A stretch of DNA of 64,000 nucleotides, taken from contig NC_026502.1 in assembly GCF_000182925.2 (NCBI RefSeq), positions 3,224,001 to 3,288,000 on the forward strand. Reading direction: 5' to 3'. Below are positions 23,984 through 35,501 of this stretch, piece after piece; positions within the stretch are counted from its first letter, which is position 1, and each line of letters begins with the position of its first letter. The position numbers were made by a program, and so were the translations under genes. This stretch comes from Neurospora crassa OR74A (lineage: Eukaryota > Ascomycota > Sordariomycetes > Sordariales > Sordariaceae). The notes beneath the pieces are model-generated. The model ran no database searches, had not been told where the DNA came from, and worked only from the letters and a program-made list of their open reading frames with translations.

Positions 23984-26900
23984 TAGAGGTAGGTGATCAC
24001 CCGCTGGGATGGGGAGGATGGAATCGCCGTACAGGGGGGGCGGCGGGGGGGCTCGGACGGGGGAGGTACCTGGTAAGGCCAGCAAAGCCGCCCTGAAAGA
24101 TGGGGTTCACTGGATGGTGATGGATGCTGGTTGGATGGCTGAGCACGTCTCTCCAGAGGGGGTGACATGTGTTCGCCAATTGTTCGTCTTGGTCATCAAC
24201 TGAAGCATTGGATCTGAAGTGTGCCAAGCTAAATCTCGCGCGTCCCGGGCCATCTCGCAAGAACGAGTTGTTTGTCTTTTCTTTGATCCGAGCCGTCCAG
24301 ACATTCTATGGTAGTGTACCTTAGGTAGACATCCGGTCGTAACCTCCTCGCCACTTCGTGCTGTGAAAGTCTCATCAGCGAGACGCCTCCCTCCGCCCCC
24401 GGAAGGGAAAATGGTATGGAGGTTCGGAGACGCCCAGACCAATTCAAACACCCTAGTATCCTACAACGAATTGCACTGGGAAGTTGCAGACATGTTTTGC
24501 ACAGCCTCAACGGTACCTGTTCTGGACTCGGCGCCCATCCGGATCTTCACTCAACTTGCTGAGTCTTTGTTGTTCGGATTGCCCGGCGTGCGTCTCAGTC
24601 TTCGTCGCAGCTTGATACTTGGCTGTGGTGCACTAACATGGTTGCTGCGCATTTGCTAGGGGATCTGATGGGAATGTGGGATAGCGTTGCGGTGCACTGC
24701 ATATCCCCCCCGTTTGCACAGCAGTGCCTGCTAAGGGAGGGCTCCCAATCTGCAGCTGTTAGTGGATACTTAGGATGAGTCTTCATCAACAGCGGTAACC
24801 CCTGTATATTGCTAACATTCCATATCATCATTCAAGCTCAAATCTCAACCTCATCTCCGCCGCCATGCTCAGGGCAGCACGCTGATGACGAGGTTCCAGG
24901 TTTTGCCTGTCAACAACCAACTCCTGATTGTGGGACATTGGATGCCAATGTTGAGGCTCCTGAGGCTCAGACTTGGCTTCGCAATTGGATTCCTATCATT
25001 CAGCACACGTGCAATCTCCACATTACCAGCCAGCCCCATGGAAGTCTTCCCTTGGGCTGTTCTCTCATGTGATAGTATGGGATGAGCGGGCAAATATTGA
25101 ACAAGACCACAAAGCCACTCCCTCTCAGTCCATCAAAGCCTGTAAAACCCCATAGTCCATATCCCAGCCCAATAACTGAATCCACCGCTATAATTGCCCC
25201 CCGAAAGACCCCCCTATTTTCTCGATTTTTTTTTTACTCAGCCTTCACTGTTGGGCGTAGTCAGAGGGCTCTGCTCTGGGGCTAGACAATTCCAACGACT
25301 ACACGTACTACAACTAAGACAAGACATCCCGGTTGCCATATGATGATAATCCAAGACACAAAGTGTAGTCATTTGGGCAACACCAACAGAAACAGGTTAG
25401 TGTCTAGAATGTACCCAGATGAGATTTCTCTCTCTCTCTCTTCCGATCGATGAGGAGATTTCTCCAGACAACACTACACTACGGGTACCCCAAAGTTGGG
25501 ACGGACAGTAAGTAGTAACCCAGTGAACTGAAAAGAACACTACTCCGCTCTCTTTTTGCACAGCCCCCTTTTCCCCCTCTTTCTTCTTCTTCCAACAACA
25601 ACCTTGAACAGCTACAGTACACTAGGTACCTCCCTAGACCTGGTAGCACTTGATAACATTCCCAATGACTTTCATACTCTCTCTTTTACAACTCCATTCG
25701 ATTCAATTGGAGTCCTCCTCAAACTTGAGCCCTGTAGTGTACAGTACCTTTATGGCGAAAAAAAAGCGAGGCAATTAACGAACTTATACCAGGGAGGGCA
25801 TAACATCAGGTGGCGCCACACAAATGTACCTAGGTATGTAATTCGCCTTCATATGAGGCTTGACGGACGGCAAACTCGGGAGATTGGATATTATAGCAAG
25901 GCGCAGCAGCAAGACAACAACAACGAAAAAAAAAAACAAAAAAAAAAAAAAAAAGACCCTAACCAGCCGAGGTTTCCCAGGAAGATAAAATCAAATTATT
26001 AAATGTCCACCATCTCAACATAACACACACCTTAACACTACCTTATCCCACCTAGACGTACGTACGTACGTACCAAGTACATAGGTAGGCAGGCAGTTGG
26101 TATTGTACACACTACGCAGTAGTCAAGGTAGCACGTACATATTGTACTTGCATGTATGGTATGTATGTAATCCGGGGGGTGGTAGTGTCGAGGTATTCTA
26201 GGTATGTAGTGTAGAATAGTACTCATCCCACTGGTACCTACATACCTAACACACCTTGGTACCTTGCCGTTGGGACTTTCCCCTCAGCCTCCTTCCCTTT
26301 TCGTCAACTAGAAGTATATACCTAGCTATCAGTGAAGAAGAAAAATTCATCTCTATCTCTATCTCTACGTACTTAGTGTACAGTGCATGCACCACCCCCT
26401 TTCGGCCTTGTCCTATTATTTATTAGGCCGAAGACACACATCGCAAAGACCAACATACATGTCGGCCTTTTGGGGATTAGTCTACTGTGCTCTATTCCTT
26501 TTTTCTTCTTCTCCAAGTCTGTGGGGGTTTTTTGCCAACGTTATCTCCAATGACAGACAGACTGAGTAGCAGGTATGTGATATGCTGTGACCATATCGTG
26601 GCTGAGCGGGAGGGGGAAAAGTGAGGCGATACGGGCTTGAATTACGGCGGTTTAGGATGGATATCGAGTGTTCGGTCAAAAAGTGGGCATCATTGTTACT
26701 TATTACTATCTCGCCTGTGTAGTGTGGTGACATCAAGTGAATAGGGTGTTGTTGCCCCAGGTTCAGCTTTGGGGTTTTATCTTGATGACTAACAGGAGAT
26801 GGAAAACATGGGAGAAGAAAGGGTTTGAGATATGACAGACGACATGCAGTTCAATGGTCTCGAACCTATGTGTAGACTCAAATTGTCATGAGATTTGACA

Positions 26901-27149
26901 CAAACTTAAAGTTGAAATGTCAACAGGCATATCCACACAATCAACGTACAGTTAACTCTGTTATCAAACGAGGCGTGAGGAAAGAATGAATGCATTTCCC
27001 TAAATAGTATATGTGACCCGACCAAAGATAAACCAACGAGAGATATCACTCATCTTTTTGTTCCCATCAAACGCCGTTCATTAAGCCCTGTTCTTAACCC
27101 TTGACACGCACGTCTAGTCTATTAGCCAAACAGACATGAAATTCTTCCT
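23984..27149. other. 3.2-kb gene-poor region right of the transposon
   Basis: Base composition returns to normal at the transposon edge. No protein-family similarity was recognised. Simple features include an ACGT tetranucleotide run at 26056-26073, an A-rich tract near 25926-25955 and several TAGTGTAG/CTAGGTAC motifs (25471-25482, 25734-25742, 26207-26214). The right end carries the 3' UTR of TSR1. Confidence 0.5.
26056..26073. repeat. ACGT tetranucleotide repeat
   Basis: Four to five ACGT units in tandem, self-complementary, within intergenic DNA. Confidence 0.9.
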
Positions 27150-29770
27150 CTATTCCGCATCCATAGCGTCCTCATCAACCTCCTGCTGGAGCGCCGCGGC
27201 ATCCAGCAGAGGCGCACCCAGCTGCTTGGCACTCCGGGGCCACACCCTCTTGTACAAGCTGACGCCCACAGAGTCCTGAGGGTTGATGCGCCCGTCAAAG
27301 GTAGCCTTGAAGTAACCGTGGGTACCCAGCGCCTCCTTGATGAAACCGCTCCTGCCACGCCTGGTCCACAGAGGCAGAGCCTTGAACCACTCAACGTCCT
27401 CCCTGTTGAAGAACATGTAGCGGATGGTGACAATCTTCTTGTGGATGTGGTACGGGTGACCGGTAAGGATGGCACGCTTGGCGACGACGCGCGATGTCGA
27501 GGGGGGCAGGGCAGTGCCGGTGGCGACGAGGCTGAGCGGCAGATTGGAGACGGGCTCGCCATCTTCGTCAAGCACGGAGCCCGGCACTTGCCTCTTGAAG
27601 AAGAGGGTGGGTACAGCACCCCATGTGACAGGACCCGTAAAAGTAGCGACAGCCGACTGGCCGGGGTGCAGGTACCGGCAGTACTTGTGGACGTCGTTGG
27701 GAGTGTTGCCGCCCTGGGAGAAGAGCGGGTTGATGACGAAGCGGCGGGGACCGCACTGTATGATCAACTCCTCCTTGGCCTTGATGGGTGCGGCAGCGTC
27801 CGCGCTCAGGTTGATGAGGAAGTTGACAGCAGTCTTCTTGTACTCGTGCCTGAGCAGGGAGAATAGAGTGACGGGCTGGCTGGGGTTGTAGGATTGCTGG
27901 ATGGTCGCGGGCACGTCCTTAAGGTAAACGTGGACGCGGGTACCAGGAGCAACACCTCCGACAAGGGCTTCCCTAGACGCCCTGATCTTGGAGGCCTGGT
28001 AGTCTTGGATCTTCAACAAGCGCTCCCAATCCTCTGGCTGGTATGCGCGGTCCTCATCCTCCTGCCAAGGGCTTGACCTCAAGCTCTTGAGACCTCTGTA
28101 CTTGGCTAGACGTTCACGAGCAAGAACGTGGGGGTGGAGCTCGATCTCATCAGGGAACTCGAGGTCATCCTGAGCCTCATCCCGCTTTTGCTTGCGGAAA
28201 GCCTCTAGTTGCTTGGCATCCTCATCAGCATCAGGTTGGATGAAGCCGCCCTCAGTTTGTGGGTACTCGGTTTGTCCGGCTTCTGTTGGCGCGTAACCAG
28301 CAAGACCCTCCTCGCCATCCTCTGGCCTGGCGGCCTCTTCCTCGTCGTCGTCCTCCATCTCATCGTCCTCTTCCATATCTGAGCCGGAATCAGACACATC
28401 GTCGTCTAGGTACCACGCAGCCTGGTACTTTGATGTACCCTTGGGAAGCTTCTTTGGCGCAGTATAAGCCTCGGGCTCCTCCTCTGAGAAGTAATGGTGG
28501 TCGTCCAACAAAACACCCTTCTTTGAAGTCGTCATTGTGGTCATTCCGTCGTTCATTTCGTCATCGTCGTCGTCCTCCATGCGAACCTCCTCGGGCGCAA
28601 GGTCGACAAGATCATCGCGGTCGTCGGTAGGCTGGTCGAGAATCTCCTCAGCGCCCTCCTCCACGTTCATGCCCTCCTCTCCACGTTTCCTCCTGGCCAA
28701 GGGAGCTGCTGTGATCTTCTCAACCTGGAAGGTGCCCCAATCGCCAACCTGCACCAGGCGGTCGGCCTTCAAGCCCTTGCCCCTGACGACACCGGTAAGC
28801 ACGGTAGACTCACCAAACTTGACCTCCTCCACAAGCATCCAACTCCTCTCGTCTCTCCAGCGAATGCCCTTGGGTGTAGTGCTGCATAGCGAGCGCATGA
28901 GGTTGGAGCATTCCTGTCTGTTGTCGAGGCTGAAGACCTTATCCTGTTCGGGGTGGAAGTGGGTGATGTAGGACTTGAGAGACGAAAGAACGGAGAGTCT
29001 CTGCTTTTGGGGCTCGATCTTGTTGAGGCCCTGGACGACGGTGAAGAGGGTAGAGAGACCCTGGCTTTCAACGCTGCGCAAGATCAGCTCGCCAAGTTCA
29101 TCGACCTCTTCCTGCGCGGACAAAACGAGAACGACATAGTCGGCGACTCTGGCAGCGTCCAGGCAGGCGGTAAGGTCGCGCTTGAGGGGGAAGTATTGAA
29201 GCTTCTGCTTGAATCTGTCGACGGGAACGCGGAATGCGCCCTCGGGCACCTCGGTCTCGATATCAATGCTGGCGTTCAGGCTCTTGATGGCTTCGGTAGC
29301 GTCACCGTCGCTGCACAGGGGGATAACGGCCACGTTTCTGGGGGCACCATCCTTGCCGGCGAAAATGGAGGTCTCCTGGAGATGTTCCTTGTGTTTTTGC
29401 AGCTGAAGCTGCTTGTTACGGTTGCGACGGTCGAACTTGGACATGACTTGTTGATGGGGGGTCTTGCGCACACCTCTCTCCTCGGCTACCTTGCCTATAG
29501 AATGTTGAAAGTATTAGCGCTGTGTGGACGTTGTCGACCTCTTTATATGCAGCTGTATATTCATGTCTGCTTGGGCTTGGTGCGCCAAAGTTGGGTGAAG
29601 TAGAGCATAGTCCAAGGCAACAACCTTGGCATGAGGCACGGCTGTTATATGCAATCCGTACCTTTGGCAGCATTCCGGAGAGCACCCTTGGTAGAATGGC
29701 GTGACTTGAAGGGCTTGTTCGACGCCTTGGTCGTCGGCCGATGCGAGTGGCCGCTCACGGCGCCGGGCAT
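27150..29770 (-). CDS. TSR1: 40S ribosome maturation factor Tsr1
   Basis: Tsr1 is a GTPase-like but GTPase-dead factor of the cytoplasmic pre-40S particle, needed for 20S pre-rRNA processing. Exons on the minus strand are 29770-29662 and 29494-27150, giving 817 aa (yeast 788). Exon 1 encodes MPGAVSGHSHRPTTK and SRHSTKGALRNAAK; splicing out 29495-29661 continues as GKVAEERGVRKTPHQQ, the conserved basic N-terminus. The AARP2CN domain lies near 245-320 and the C-terminal RIBIOP_C/DUF663 domain at about 500-800 (HKYCRYLHPGQSAVATFTGP; ATFDGRINPQDSVGVSLYKR). A long acidic region (about 330-460) separates them. The gene is head-to-head with UTP7, 510 bp apart. Confidence 0.95.
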
Positions 29771-30280
29771 ATTGCTGGAATCGCCGCCTGCTTTGAACCG
29801 AAAAGGGAGCGAGTTTGACGCCAGGATGTTGGACCTGGGGAGGCGATGAAGAGAAGAGGCTGGGGGGTTGGGACTGAAAAGAGATTTCGAGAACCTCTCT
29901 GGTCACAATCCGTCTATCGAGTATCGAATAAAGTGATGGGGACAATGTCAATGGCGGGGCACTCGTTGCATTTTTTTGAGTTGTGCGAACATGGGCGGCC
30001 GTCTCGCTACTTATCTTATCGGACTCTTGTACGCAGTGGAGCCAATGATCGCTGCGGAACAGCTGCCCCATCCAACTTTTTAGTGGGTCCGGCCCCAAAA
30101 AAGTTGTCGAGGAAAGGAAACATTCAAAGTGCCAAAGCGAGGGACAGACACGGGCACACCGAGAAACCGCCAGACCAATTCCATATTCAGCCCCCATCCA
30201 TATCCCGTCGCCGATCCAACTGTCCTAGTCCACCACACATATTACCCATTCCCATTGTGTCGCGTCGACCCATTGGCACC
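29771..30280. promoter_or_regulatory. Shared divergent promoter of TSR1 and UTP7
   Basis: The 510 bp between the two start codons must hold both promoters. Both genes serve small-subunit ribosome assembly. The sequence GCGATGAA at 29843-29850 matches 7 of 8 bases of the PAC element (GCGATGAG) known from ribosome-biogenesis promoters of yeasts. Whether PAC works in this fungus is inference. Confidence 0.6.
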
Positions 30281-32010
30281 ATGGAGACTACAGACAGGGC
30301 CGAAATCTCCCTCTCGAGGGCAGAGCAGCCCAGCGGCGCCGTTGCCATCAACAACGTCCGAAGCGAGTTCCGATCAAAGGCCGAGGCCAACAAGATCCGC
30401 AAAGTCAAGGCAGCAGAGAAGTCGTACGGCCGTGGTCGCAAGATCGATGTCAAGAACGTCAAGGACAAAAAGCTCAAGCGCAACCTTACCAACCTCGAAG
30501 AAAAGTACCAGACGGCCACGCTAAAGGCCAAGGAGGCCGAAATCCTTCTCGAGAATGCCGGCGGTTTCCTCGAGGCTGAACATGAGCTTGTGAGTAGCCA
30601 TGGCTTGGGAGTTTATAGCCTCTTGCGCGATACTAACCGCGCTGGTCACGATAGGAACGCACATACAAGGTTCGCCAGGAGGACATCGTCAGCGAAGTCA
30701 ACATTGAGGTCGCCCAGAAAAAGTTCGACTTGAAGCTCGACCAACTAGGCCCTTACATTTGCGATTTTTCGAGGAATGGCCGGGATCTGATTCTGGCAGG
30801 ACGAAAGGGCCATGTCGCTACGATGGACTGGAGAGACGGCAAGCTGGGCTGTGAGTTGCAGTTGGGAGAGACCATCAGGGACGTCAAGTGGCTACACAAC
30901 AACCAATACTTTGCCGTCGCTCAGAAGAAGTACACCTACATCTACGACTCGCAGGGCGTCGAGCTCCACTGCCTAAGGAAACACGTCGAAGTCTCCCACC
31001 TCGAATTCCTCCCCTACCACTTCCTGCTGGCCACCCTGGGCACAAACGGCCAGCTCAAGTACCAGGACACATCGACCGGTCAGATCGTCACCGAAATCGC
31101 AACGAAGCTGGGCACACCCGTTTCCATGACACAAAACCCCTGGAACGCTATCCTCCATGTTGGTCACCAGAACGGCACAGTAACGCTATGGTCGCCCAAC
31201 TCGTCAGAACCTCTGGTCAAGCTCCTTGCCCACCGTGGTCCCGTACGATCCATGGCTGTCGACCGCGAAGGCCGCTACATGGTGACAACAGGACAGGACT
31301 GCAAGATGGCCGTTTGGGATATCCGCATGTTCAAGGAGGTCAACAACTACTTTACCCGGGCGCCCGCTTCGTCCGTCGCCATCTCAGATACCGGCCTTAC
31401 CGCTGTCGGCTGGGGCACCAGGACAACGGTCTGGAAGGGTCTCTTCTCGAAGGAGAAGCCGGTACAAGAAAAGGTCCAGTCTCCCTACATGACGTGGGGC
31501 GGTGAGGGCAAGCGCGTCGAGCGGGTGCGGTGGTGCCCCTTTGACGATGTTCTCGGTGTCGGCCACAGCGAAGGGTTCTCGTCCCTCATCATCCCCGGCG
31601 CCGGCGAGGCCAACTTCGACGCCTTGGAAGTCAACCCGTACGAGACCAAGAAGCAGAGACAGGAGGGCGAAGTCAAGCAGCTGCTCAACAAGCTCGCGCC
31701 CGAGATGATTGCGCTCGACCCCAACTTTATCGGCACCCTCGATTTGCGGTCGGCGAAGCAGCGGGAGGCGGACAAGGATCTGGACGCCGGGCCGCCGGAT
31801 CTGGAGGAGGAGATGCGCAACCGGGCCAGAGGCAAGAACAGCGCGCTCAAGAAGTACCTGCGGAAGCAGAAGAAGAAGAACATTATCGACGAGAAGCGGC
31901 TCAAGGCCGAGGAGATGTACAAGCAGATGCAGGAGAAGAACGGGGAGAGGCACAAGGAGAAGGTGGCCGAGCTGGGGCCTACGCTGGCCAGGTTTGCGAG
32001 GAAAGAGTAG
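30281..32010 (+). CDS. UTP7: SSU processome WD40 protein Utp7 (WDR46/BING4)
   Basis: Utp7 is a nucleolar component of the small-subunit processome for 18S rRNA maturation. Exons 30281-30589 and 30655-32010 give 554 aa; the 65-bp intron starts GTGAGT and has a TACTAAC branch point. A basic N-terminus (YGRGRKIDVKNVKDKKLKRN) precedes WD40 repeats at about 145-390, with blades such as ILAGRKGHVATMDWR and YMVTTGQDCKMAVWDIR. The BING4CT domain follows (FDALEVNPYETKKQRQEGEV; LDPNFIGTLDLRSAKQR). A Lys-rich coiled tail ends in RKE. The length equals the yeast protein (554). The ATG at 30281 is the first in frame and follows a CACC context. Confidence 0.95.
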
Positions 32011-32387
32011 AGCATGAAAATTGGTGGGAGGGGTGGAAGAACAGAGTACATGATGATACCCAGAATCAGTCACTTAATGAAACCAAAGACGGTCAGTCGA
32101 CCGGATGCTGTGCTGATACTATATTTGTTTACTTGATATGCTTACGTGTATGTGGAGACTCATCTTGTTGCTTGATAATCTATTCAAAAGTAAAAATCAA
32201 GACCTACGCCTTACATGCATCAAAGTCTTTACCTGACTGTATCGCTCTCTAAGCCCAATGATACTTTTATACCGTCCCCGTTACGCCATTTTTCGTGCTT
32301 CTCGTCCTTCTCTTTGTATCTACGTTCATGCTACCGTCAACATAACACACTTTCTCCATCCTCTCCCCGCTACAAAGTCTTCCCCCT
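32011..32387. other. Convergent intergenic region between UTP7 and PTH2
   Basis: A 377-bp gap, presumably both 3' UTRs. No other feature seen. Confidence 0.6.
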
Positions 32388-33475
32388 TTACAGCAACTTC
32401 AAGTGACCAGTGATCTCATCAACCAAGCTCTTAGGCGCCGGACCAACGCCCAGCACGGTCCTGGACCCAGAGGCAATCTGCGTACGGCCAGCATCCTGAA
32501 TCACCTCAGCAGTGACGCCCAAGCTGCGCGCCTTGGCCATCAGCTCCAGCATCTCATCCTCGGTCTTGGTTTGCACGGCGATCTTGGCCTGGCCGTTGCG
32601 CTCCCACTGACGGAGCAGGCGGGCCGACAGCGACAGGGGCTCGAGCTGGGCGGCAGAGAAAAGGCGCTTGTAGCAGGCGAGGGTGGCGTGGGAGCATTGA
32701 GCTGCGATTTTGCCTGTTTGTTTTCCACCACAGCAACACGTCAATAAACCGAAGGTTAAGGGATAAAGTAGAAAAGAGATATCAGAAAAAAAAAAAAAAA
32801 AAACATACCCTTGGTCATGCCCAGATCCGTCCTCACAACCAAGACCAACTTGCACTCCTCAGTCGGATCCAGTCCCAACTTGGGCGCCGCCTTCTCCTGC
32901 TGCTGCTTCTTCTTCTTTTTCTTCTCCTCAGCGGCAGCAGCACCGCGCGCGCGCAAGCCCTGGCGCTGATCGGCCTCGAGCCCGTTGGCCCAGTTGGGCG
33001 CGTGGTCTAGTATGTAATCGTCCTCGTCCACCTCCGACTCCTCGCTCTCGACGGGGTCCTGAAAGTTCCGGCGCCGCTCCTCCTTCAGCTCGGGCGGGAT
33101 CAGGTAGCCGCGGATGGCGTAGACGCCGAGCACGAAGCCGGTGATGAGCGAGATCATGGAGGTCGAGAGGATGACCATGGAGGGCATGGCGTTTGGAATG
33201 TCGGACATTGTGGCGGTTGTGAGGGCGGTGGTGAATTTTTCTGTTTTGGTGGTGAAGGGTCGGCGGTGATGTTGATACGGCGGTGCTTGATGAGGAACTA
33301 CTACTCGCGGTCTGGAGTTTGTGATGGTGGCAGTAGTTGTTGTGGCGGTCGAGAAAGCGAATCGATAGTTCTTTGTGACACTGACGGAAGCTCGTTGTTG
33401 TCTTGGAAAATCTAGACGGACTCGGAGTGCTGCTCCTGCTGCTGTTCGAGTTGGAAGAAGGGGGATGACGTGCAT
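32388..33475 (-). CDS. PTH2: Peptidyl-tRNA hydrolase Pth2
   Basis: Pth2 cleaves peptidyl-tRNA released by stalled ribosomes; in yeast it sits on the mitochondrial outer membrane. The gene has two exons with intron 32714-32808, which carries a long T tract right after its GTATGT donor. The C-terminal domain has the family motifs: CKLVLVVRTDLGMTKGKIAA, QCSHATLACYKR, KTEDEMLELMAKARSLG, and QDAGRTQIASGSRTVLGVGP. Two start codons are possible. ATG 33208 gives 241 aa beginning MSDIPNAMPSMVILSTSMIS, with an N-terminal membrane segment as in the yeast enzyme. ATG 33475 gives 330 aa with an added Arg/Ser/Thr-rich leader of 89 residues without acidic residues except one Asp and one Glu, resembling a mitochondrial presequence. 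I list the longer span; the inner start is equally credible. Confidence 0.88.
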
Positions 33476-33923
33476 GGGTTGTTGACAGCAGGAAGAAGCC
33501 AGCGGAATGGAAAATCCCACAGGGGGGTCAATGTGCTAGAAGGCGCCTAGAACGATATGGAGAGCAGTGGATGTGTCAACAAGCCTTATCGCTTTGGTTG
33601 GTTCCGGCAGGCAGGCGATCCCCTACACTAACCCCTGGCTTATACGCGGGGAGGTACGTACCGTTTTGGTTCCTTTCAAGGAAACCACCAATGGCAACAA
33701 CCCAACGTTGGTTCAGTTGTGAGCACCTCGCCCAAGAATTCCGAACTGAACCACTTCTGTTGACTCTTACAGTTTAGATAACACTCCTACGTAGTCCTCT
33801 TCTTTTATTTCTTTTTTCTTGTTTTCTTTATTCAATACTTAAACGGACTCTCTCTCCATGACATAGCATCGCGGCGTCGAACTGGAGCTCAACTACACCT
33901 CAACACCTCCACGCTCTTTCACG
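33476..33923. promoter_or_regulatory. Divergent promoter region of PTH2 and the NR kinase gene
   Basis: A 448-bp spacer between divergent genes (715 bp if PTH2 starts at 33208). It must carry both promoters. A T/C-rich stretch at about 33795-33830 lies upstream of the kinase start. Confidence 0.55.
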
Positions 33924-35220
33924 ATGTTGGACCCAAATCAGAAAGCCGTCGTCATCGGAATCAGCGGATGTTCCTCGAGCGGCAAGACGACATTGGCTCG
34001 ACTTCTCCGCGATATCTTTCCCAATACCTTTATCCTACACGAAGATGATTTCTACAAGCCCGAGTCCGAGTAAGCTCCCTCTCCTCCTCCTAATCTCATC
34101 TCACTCGAGAACTAGTCTCTAACCACCGATATATGTGTCTCACAAAATAAACAGAATTCCTATGAAAGAAGGCCTCACAAACTGGGACTGTCCCGAAGCC
34201 CTCTCGATCCCCGACATGACGGCGGCCCTCGAGCACATCCGCGCCACGGGCGAGTTACCAGTTAGTAGTACCATGAATCTTACCAGACCCTTTCTTTCCC
34301 GGAGACACACCCACGGTAGTAGTAGTACTACTACTAGTAGTAGTAGTTATTACCCTCCATCGTCATCATCAGCAGCAGCCAGCAAAGCGGCGCCGCCCAA
34401 ACAAAAAACGGGGCCTGGTAAGACCATCACCACTGCCAAGTCAAAGTCGCTAAGCAACAGTCCGAAACAGCCCACCCTCGACTCCAAAGAAGACCTCAAC
34501 TCGGTCGGCCCTTGCCCCATCACCACGGACTTTATCAACAAAATCAAAGCCCGCGTGGCCGACTGGCTGCAACCTTCTTCCCCCGGCCATCGTGTCCTCC
34601 ACTTATCCTCTCATCAACAACAACAACAACAACCCCTCAAAATCTGCATTATAGACGGTTTCCTCCTCTACTCCCCGCCTCCCCTCCTCCCTGCCACTTT
34701 GCTCTCCCAAATGGACATCAAGCTCTTTTTGCTGGTGTCCAAAGCCAAAGCCCTACAGCGCCGCGAAGCAAGAGACGGGTACGTAACCCTCGAAGGATTC
34801 TGGAAAGACCCGCCGGGCTACGTGGAGAAGATTGTTTGGCCTGAGTACGTGCGGGCGCATGAGTGGATGTTTGAGGGAGGGGATGTGGAGGGGGGCAAGG
34901 TGAAGGCGGAGGAGGTGAGCGAGAGGTTGGGAGTTTTGGTCAACCAGAAGGAAGGTGAAACCAAAATGGACAGGGACTTTGGAGAGACGTTGGAGTGGGC
35001 GGTGGAGAGTATCATGAGGGAGTTGGAGAGGTTGGTCCTGGGGCAGGAGGATAAGAAGGAGGAAGGGCAGAAGGAGGGGAAGAAGGAAAAGGAGGAAGAG
35101 GCGATTGCGCTGAATAGTTTTGCGATGAAGAAGAAGTGGGCGGCGGCGCAGAGGGAGAGGAATGCGCGGGAGTTATTGATTAAGGAGGCGCAGGAACAGC
35201 ATCAGCAGCAGAAGGAATGA
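33924..35220 (+). CDS. NRK1: Nicotinamide riboside kinase, long form
   Basis: The kinase phosphorylates nicotinamide riboside to NMN in NAD+ salvage. Exons 33924-34069 and 34155-35220 encode 403 aa. The P-loop GCSSSGKTTLARLL is at residues 15-28, followed by FILHEDDFYKPESEIPMK across the splice junction and GLTNWDCPEALSIPDM, all typical of NRK1. The catalytic core resumes at ICIIDGFLLYSPPP and continues through KALQRREARDGY, the lid Arg region, and DPPGYVEKIVWPEYVRAHEW. Two features are unusual. A Ser/Thr/Lys-rich insert of about 70 residues (roughly 95-165) interrupts the core, and a Lys/Glu-rich extension of about 80 residues ends the protein. Yeast Nrk1 is 240 aa, so this is much longer. 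Confidence 0.9.
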
Positions 35221-35501
35221 TTAGAGAATAGGTAGCAATGCACTTATCGTTAAGACGAATGCTGTTGATGAGGAACCTTCTACAAAAGGCACTCACGTTC
35301 TCATCAGCCAAACGTTGATGCCCGTATGTACGATATGCACATATATGTCATCCATGAAATGTCCCTTGGCAGGACCAGCATGACCCAGATTCCCCTCCTC
35401 CGCAAACACCCCCTTTCACTGACCTGCCAACTAACCATCCATTCATCCATTCATCCATCCATCCGCCATGGCAACCACCCCAACAGCCACTTCCATCCCA
35501 C
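35221..35501. other. Short convergent intergenic region
   Basis: A 281-bp spacer, with a CATTCATC/CATC repeat at about 35437-35463. Presumed 3' UTRs. Confidence 0.5.
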
